Origin: Dentipellis sp. KUC8613
Taxonomy: Eukaryota > Basidiomycota > Agaricomycetes > Russulales > Hericiaceae
Assembly (NCBI GenBank): GCA_002286715.1
Contig: NSJX01000004.1
Coordinates: forward strand, 756,253 to 820,252
Reading direction: 5' to 3'
Length of the DNA: 64,000 bases
Position 1 is the stretch's first letter, and every line of letters starts with the position of its first letter. The notes below the pieces were generated by a model. It was given only the letters and a program-made list of their open reading frames with translations. It was not told the origin of the DNA and did not search any database. Positions 58,081 through 64,000 of the stretch are shown one piece after another. A program made the translations under genes and the position numbers.

Positions 58081-59602
58081 GGTGGGCGATGGGCTATGCG
58101 TGTGGGAGAGATGGGCGTTCACCGAAAAGGCATAGGAATCGAATGGGAGCAGGCGCAAGGCTTATAATAGTGCGGTCTCCTCGAGGCGCCGCAAAAAGCA
58201 CTGCCGCAACCGCAGCGCAGGTTTATATCACGTTATATTGATTGCGCTTGACTGTACATGGACAGCGATAAGCGCGACGGTAATCTGATGGACCCGAACT
58301 GAGTGGTAGCATGCCGAGCAACGACTGGACAACATACGTGGGCACTTCCATTCGAGACAAACGCTCAATGACACGTCGCCTTGCCAGTCGTGCCGGTCCC
58401 GTGTGACAAATCCCACCAGCGTAAGGGCAGCCGGGGCAGGTCGGGTGTCCTTCATGGGCGCAGCAATCCCAAGCCGAGATGACTGCGCAAGTTGTCTGCC
58501 CGAGTCAGAGCGCTGCGGAGAGCCCAATAGGACATCGCTGCGTGAGCGGATCAAACTTGCAAGGAGTCGTTCCAAGTCAAGTGGTCGGAGCACAGCCACA
58601 CATCATCATCCAGTACGCGTCGCGCCGGCGTGCAGTGCGCCTCCTTGCAGAGTTCATTGAATGGAAGATCGACGACTCTTCTATGCACATCATGTGAGCT
58701 ATCACTGATCATCGTATCTATCGTTATAGCCACTGACTTATCTTTGTTGTATCAGCCCATTTCGACTACTCGGCGGGACAACGACAGAAAAGGTGAGGGG
58801 GTGCTCAAGATGACGGATTATAGCTGGTGAGGGAAGAAGTGGGAGGTCACAGGTTCTTCTGACAGAATCTACTCGAGGACGGCACGTACGCGTCAGCGCC
58901 ATCCAGCGCTCCGGCCAGTAATCGGCACGGCCTGGGCCCGATAACGGAAGGAGCATTCCTATCAAGGTAATTTCTGAGAGAAAGGCTTATTAGCTGATTC
59001 TGTCGCAGGAGCTTTAAGCATACAGTACCTCGGTTTAATATCCCCCACCCATCATGCTATTCAGTCTTGGACTATCGTTATCTCAGGCCGGGTTGCGTGA
59101 GCGGGCACACGAGCATGAGATGTTGTGCGAAATTGGTAGGTGACCTCCCAACCCATCTTTCTCACTATTTCGATGGTAATGTAGCGTTTATATTGCTGTA
59201 GCTGTTCGCCATTCGCGCAAACTGTCCACTGGTTTCCCTCCCTATCGTCCACAGCTTCCTCGTTCGAGGATTTTTCTCCAAAATCCCGGACCTTTACGGT
59301 GGCAGATTGAAAACCGAGGACATGCGGGAGCATGCGTTATGGGTGTATTATAGGTATGGCATGTATTGTACAGGTATAATCTGCATGTGGTATCCTCCGT
59401 GCAACAAAGCGACATCGAAACAAAAGTACATATAGCAGTGAGCAAACAAATAACGAGCATGACCCATAAGGCTTCTCCGAGAAACGATGCAGTCAAAAAA
59501 TGAGATGATGGAGAGATCAGAAGGTACGTATGTACGATCAAGTCCATCAGAACGATGATAGCGCTGTCACGCAAACTTGTCTCCAAGCTCGTCCATCGAA
59601 AG
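58081..59602. other. 1.5 kb stretch without a supported gene
   Basis: Short open frames on both strands (for example the plus-strand frame ending SSMHIM at 58697) lack family resemblance. It may hold promoters, an untranslated RNA or a decayed gene; I see nothing decisive. Confidence 0.4.
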
Positions 59603-62600
59603 TTACGTGTCTCGGTACTCCAATCCGCTGCCGTCGTTGCCGTCGCGCCCCTGAGCTACAGGTGTCTCTGGAGGACCGTCCTCATGCTCGCCTACACCGA
59701 GGATCGCAAGAACTCTATCCTCATCCTCGCCCCCGTCTTCGTCCTTCTCAGGCACACTGCGACAGGGCGGGCTCGCTGCCAATTTCGACGGTTCGCCAAC
59801 TCGCCTCTTCTTGGCCGGGTTCGCCGACCCGAGCTGGGCAGTCAACGGGTGGTAACGGGGCGGGTATTTGGCGATTTCCTGTGCTAAAATATGGCTAGTC
59901 CTACTGTTCGGGCGCTTCTTCGACTCGGATCCCTCATCGCGGGGAAATGAGATGTCGTGTACAACAGGACCACAGCTGGGCCATGCCTTCTCCTTGAGCG
60001 CTTTTTCCAACACCCTGCGAAGATGCCCCGCATTTGTGAATGATGCTCTTTGGACCTCCCATTTCTTCAACTCTTCCTCGTATGATTTCTGAGTTGATTC
60101 CACCTCTTCTTCGTCCAATAATTCGAGATCCGGTGCCTCGGGAGTAGTGTACCGAATCGCAACTACGCGATGCACGACCTTCAAGACGTAATGCAGAGAT
60201 GGCGGGGAAAATCTGTTCGGGAAGGATTTGTCGAATGCCTCCCTGAGTAACGCCTTCTTTGGTTTGCCGCCTTTGTAGTATCCCTCCCGATGGTACGATG
60301 CTTTGTCAAATACGTCTTGGAGGTACTCCCGGAGGTCATCCGGGTGAATTGAATGGTGGCTGTAATTAAGTGCCATCCATAGAAGCACCCAAAAGGTTGA
60401 TTCGATGTCATCCTCGGCGTCATGACGTGCATGATTTGGGTCGAGTAGCCGACTCGCCGACATGAATTGCCAGGTGCCAGTTTGATCTGGAAGCCTTCCG
60501 TCATCCATGCAATTCATTTCTGCAGACTTCTGGCTAGCATCCCAGTCAATAAGAAGGCCACGACCATTTTGAACCATGATATTGCCAACACTGAGGTCAC
60601 GATGTCGCCACCCGGCCGCCTCGGCGCCGTCGAGAGCTGCAGGGAAATGTAAAATTAGCATCTCTAAACTATCTGGTTCATTCACCTTGCGTACCTTCCA
60701 AGATGTCCATGATCGCTTGCACGACCTCTCTCCAGTCTTTGAACCTCCAGAGAACCGTTCCTATCTCGTTGGTGATGAGTCTGTATGCGCGATATGGCCT
60801 GCGGCCTCGTTGAGCCATAGCTGTACGTGGCGCGAACCGGGGATCGAAGTACTCGCTGTCGTAGAATGCCGGGGTCACAGTGTCGTAGCATCTCCCGTTC
60901 GGCGCGACGTCCCAAGCAGTGTGGACGGTGCTGATGTGCTGAACCCCCTTGTTGCCCAACTCGTTGATAACCTCGTGCTCCACGGCATGCCTTGTACTGA
61001 GGATGCGATTCGTGTCCTTGAGGTGAAGAACCCGATACTGGCGTCGGTCATAAACATAGAGTGAACGCGTCACTCTACCAAAAGGCCCACGATCGCTCAT
61101 CCGTGGAGCGAGGATGTAGTAATCCCAGCCACGAGTATCCTCGTCGGGCTCGAGATTCGTCGTGTAGTATGACTTGGCAGCTAACCACAAGGGCAGAGGC
61201 CGAGGGGGTTGTCCTCCAGAGAGCGAGGGAGAAGGTCCGCCGGAAGGCAGATGAGGCCGCCCATCGGAGGCCGCCAAGAAGTGGTCGTCTTCGTCCAAGG
61301 GTATCATTTTCAGTAGGAATACCTCTATGGACTTTGCCGTATCTAGGTCGCCCACAGTCTGTCGCAAACGGGACTTAGCAGTTCCGTAGTCCGGCGCATC
61401 TACATTTGCTGGCTTCACCGATTCGTCGTGACCACGCTGAGCATCAGAAAGGAGATTATATCTCCACAAGAATTCAATCAACGGCTTCGGGTCCTCCACA
61501 TAGTCGATACGCTTCGTCACAATGGCACCAGAGCGATCCCAGCGTATGAGGCGCGCGTATCGCCCGAGAATCAGTACGGAAAACACGAACGTTCGAAATT
61601 GGAGCTCGAGATTGGCACTGGCGTAGGCTATAATCTGGCCACGTGTATCCTTTCCGCATTCGGTGTCCGCTTCAAATGGGTAATCGCTTGAATTTGGTTC
61701 GTCGTTGAAAGGGTCCTCAGAGGCGCTCCACTTGAATTCGTCTGCACGCTCTGCACGAGAAAAGTCTGTGGTGTAGGTGGGGTCCCTCTTGGAATGGTAA
61801 ACCATCACGTCCGGACGCAGACCTTTTCTGCTAGGAGCACCAGGGGGTACCGCGTGAGGATCAGCGGTCGCGTGAGAGTCTTTATAAACCATGATATTAT
61901 CAGGGTCGAGCTGTTCGCAGACCGCGATCTAATGTTGGCATTCGTCAGAGAAGGGTGCACTGTAAACGATATCGCATCACTTACATATATGGGATACATA
62001 GACTCTTCATCACTAGTATCTGCCATACTCTTCAACAAGGCCTCCAATTTTTCTTCTTTCTTCTCATTTCTTTGTTTCAGCGGAGGGGGAGGGACGAAGT
62101 GGCGCAGAAACTGTATGGGATCCATGGGTCCGACAAACGCGCCGGAGGCTTCTGCACACATTTGCCGTTTTACTACATCGAGAACTCTATGCGTCGAGCT
62201 GAATGGAACGTGGGTGTCGAGTTTACTAGACGCCATGGTGTTCTGCGGTGGGTCGACTAGAGCAGAGTCGAACGGCGCTATTGGTGCGACGTCAAGCGCG
62301 GGGAATGAATCCTTCGGCATCTCCCGACCATAGAACGATTCGACAGTCACCGACGCGCCGGTAGGTGCTGACCTAGGTAGGGTTGTTGGCGGTTGGGAAG
62401 AGGCGGCGGTCAGGACATGGGCAGACTCGAGTGCTGTATCCGGCACATCGTAGCTTGATGGTGCACTGGCCCTTCCTGCGCTCCGCGTGGGCTGCCGTGC
62501 CACCTTCATCGAGATCTCCGTGGTACTGCCCGTCTGGTGGATGTCGCCTCTGCGGAGTGGGAGAGGTTTCTTCTTGCGCTCAGCTTCGTCTTTCAGGAGT

Positions 62601-62656
62601 TTCCCGAGAGTTGCCTTGGGAGGAGGGCCATCGATTTCCCGACGCGGTAAGGACAT
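59603..62656 (-). CDS. FunK1 fungal-specific protein kinase
   Basis: FunK1 kinases form a large fungal family, expanded in mushroom species, with mostly unknown targets. The start, MSLPRREIDGPPPKATLGKL, precedes a long N-terminal region of about 240 residues with a Ser/Pro linker. The kinase region shows RPDVMVYHSKRDPTY, IIAYASANLELQFRTFVFSV, LIRWDRSGAIVTKRI, STRHAVEHEVINELG and WRFKDWREVVQAIMDIL. The catalytic loop is GWRHRDLSVGNIMVQN with catalytic Asp. LLIDWDASQKS stands for the DFG motif. GTWQFMSASRLL and DDIESTFWVLLWMALNYSHH are typical of FunK1. The C-terminal tail is charged, with RPNSRTSHILAQEIAKYPP and KKRRVGEP. All catalytic motifs seem present, so it is probably active. Confidence 0.85.
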
Positions 62657-63205
62657 AGTCGGCGTTGCAAAGATTAAAGCAGGGTAATGGGCTGTAGAGA
62701 ACTAACAGGGTGGAGGGGAATTGGTATGTGTTGGGTCGTGGGCGTCAGCTTTAAGTCCTGGCGGGAATCTCAACATCTGATTTGTGGCCGTGTTTCCTTT
62801 GTCTGACCACGTTGTCCCAGCGCCATTTCTGATCGATTTGTGGCCGCGTCCACATTTCGAGTCACATCCTGCATTGTTCTTCAACAATGGATTTCCCGCA
62901 TTGTCCACGTTCATAGAGTACACTGTGCGGTGCGCTTTGTCGGACACCTTTCCTCGTCGGTCTGGGTGCGAAACAGATTCCGGTCAGGTACTTTGGATCA
63001 ATGCGCAACGAACAGGCATGCAGACGCCAATGACATTAAGCACTTCAAAAGCAACATGCACCGTGAGTCAATCGAGACTCAGGCTATCCGTTTATTCATG
63101 ATTCGTGAACATTAAAGTATGGCGGCAGATATATATCGACGGCAGCGACCGCAAAATCACCGAGTAGAAATGGTTCTCCCGACGCCGACTTCGTTTTCCA
63201 CTGCT
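62657..63205. other. Intergenic between FunK1 start and X325 3' end
   Basis: 549 bases; overlapping plus-strand frames here show no family features. Probably the FunK1 promoter and the 3' flank of the next gene. Confidence 0.4.
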
Positions 63206-64000
63206 TCACAGCAGCGACAATCCCAAGGCAACTCCCGCGGCCAAAACGCCAGTAATGCCTGCGACCGTGACCTTCGTGCCAGCGCTGCTAGAACCAGAGT
63301 TACCAGAGCTGCCCGACGACGGCGAGGGGGCACTAGAGCTGCTGGAACTGGTCCCAGAGCTCGTAGCATTCGAGCACGAAACATTCGACGGCACAGTAAA
63401 ATTGTTCGACAGCGTCAGATCCGCGCACTACAAAAACCACCATCAGCATCTCGCCCGGCTATAGTCTGGCGGCGGAACGAACCTGGAAGAGGTTGCCGTC
63501 ACCACCGTTGAACTCAAATTGCAACGTGATATTGGCGCCATCCTGAAGTCCGCTGACATTGAGGTGACTCAAGTCGAGCGGGAAGCAGAAAGCACCCTCG
63601 CCGTTCGACTGCACGAACGGCAAGGCAAACTGCGTAACGTTGCTATCACTGTTGAAGTCGTTGAAGCTAGTAGGGTCCTGCTTCGTGGAGACGAGAACAC
63701 CGACTAGATTTTCAATTAGCACCCGCACTTACGAACCACGAAACTGAATAACTTACTCGTCCACTTAGGGTGTTCACTAGTAAGGCTGAAGAAGCCGCCG
63801 CTCAGAGGGAACACGCTGCGATTGTCTACAGCATGAACGTAATTGTCTAGCGAATACAGAAGCATTAGAATCACGAGAAACGCGAGATTCCCGGCTTCAA
63901 AGCGACTTACCACAGAAGGTAGGCTCGTTGTCCTCCACGAAAGGTCCACGCGGGGGAGGGTATTGGAGGTGGAAGTGAGCAGTAGCAGCCGTAGCAAGGC
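63206..64000 (-). CDS. GPI-anchored X325/BIM1-like copper-binding protein (partial)
   Basis: The gene runs off the right edge, so the first residues of the signal peptide are missing. The visible part starts [20 protein letters not shown], in which cleavage before HFH would expose an N-terminal His, the copper ligand of the family. [103 protein letters not shown] follow. A Ser/Gly-rich linker ([16 protein letters not shown]) and hydrophobic end ([16 protein letters not shown]) indicate a GPI anchor. Cryptococcus BIM1 of this fold helps copper uptake, and other X325 proteins lack oxidase activity. At least three introns. Function here, copper handling at the cell surface, is inferred from the family. 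Confidence 0.86.

Noticed and set aside
58479..58697. Plus-strand frame ending SSMHIM
   Set aside because: Short, no ATG-supported gene model, no recognised domain; kept only as part of an unannotated stretch.
62784..63101. 105-codon plus-strand frame
   Set aside because: Lies in the FunK1 promoter region, no family features, competing frames of similar length overlap it.

Overview
This window is nuclear DNA of a filamentous basidiomycete, most likely an Agaricomycete (mushroom-forming fungus). The genes are packed tightly and carry many short introns of about 45-70 bases with GT-AG ends. Several families present (FunK1 kinases, X325/BIM1-like copper proteins, UPF0658 Golgi proteins, large Ulp1-carrying DNA transposons) are typical of that group. 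I assigned products by translating exons, joining them at visible splice sites and recognising families from memory; no search was run.

Left part (1-26 kb): a SUMO protease (ULP1), the SNARE BET1, a 7.8 kb DNA transposon, a UPF0658 membrane protein, a small one-span protein, PTH2, the SAGA subunit SGF11, a CBS/PB1 membrane protein, a small two-span protein, a Tts1/Pom33 family protein and the rRNA helicase HAS1. Nearly all lie on the minus strand.

The transposon (4395-12159) is the main find. It has a perfect 14-bp core within 34-bp imperfect terminal inverted repeats (28 of 34 match). It is flanked by an exact 8-bp duplication, ACGTCGAC, and carries seven copies of GTCCGCA near its ends. 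It sits 95 bp upstream of the BET1 start codon and has moved the old BET1 promoter almost 8 kb away. Its exons join in frame into one long minus-strand gene that fuses a Ulp1-type (C48) protease to a Cys/His cluster and a DDE-like transposase. The catalytic motifs are intact, so the element may be autonomous.

Middle part (26-49.6 kb): a second PTH2 paralog, an intracellular GH15 trehalase/glucoamylase-like hydrolase, a tandem pair of histidine phosphatases, an Mpv17/PMP22 protein, the rRNA processing factors UTP4 and URB2, the mitochondrial chaperone TIM10, a small zinc-finger protein, threonine aldolase GLY1 and an RNF14/Itt1-type RBR ubiquitin ligase.

Right part (49.6-64 kb): a KH-domain RNA-binding protein, V-ATPase subunit C (VMA5) head to head with a rhodanese (TUM1), an unrecognised small gene, a FunK1 kinase and a GPI-anchored X325/BIM1-like copper protein cut by the window edge.

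There is no operon logic. Most genes are ordinary housekeeping genes, with some themes recurring by chance: ribosome biogenesis (HAS1, UTP4, URB2), translation quality (two PTH2 genes) and SUMO/ubiquitin (ULP1, the transposon Ulp1, the RBR ligase).
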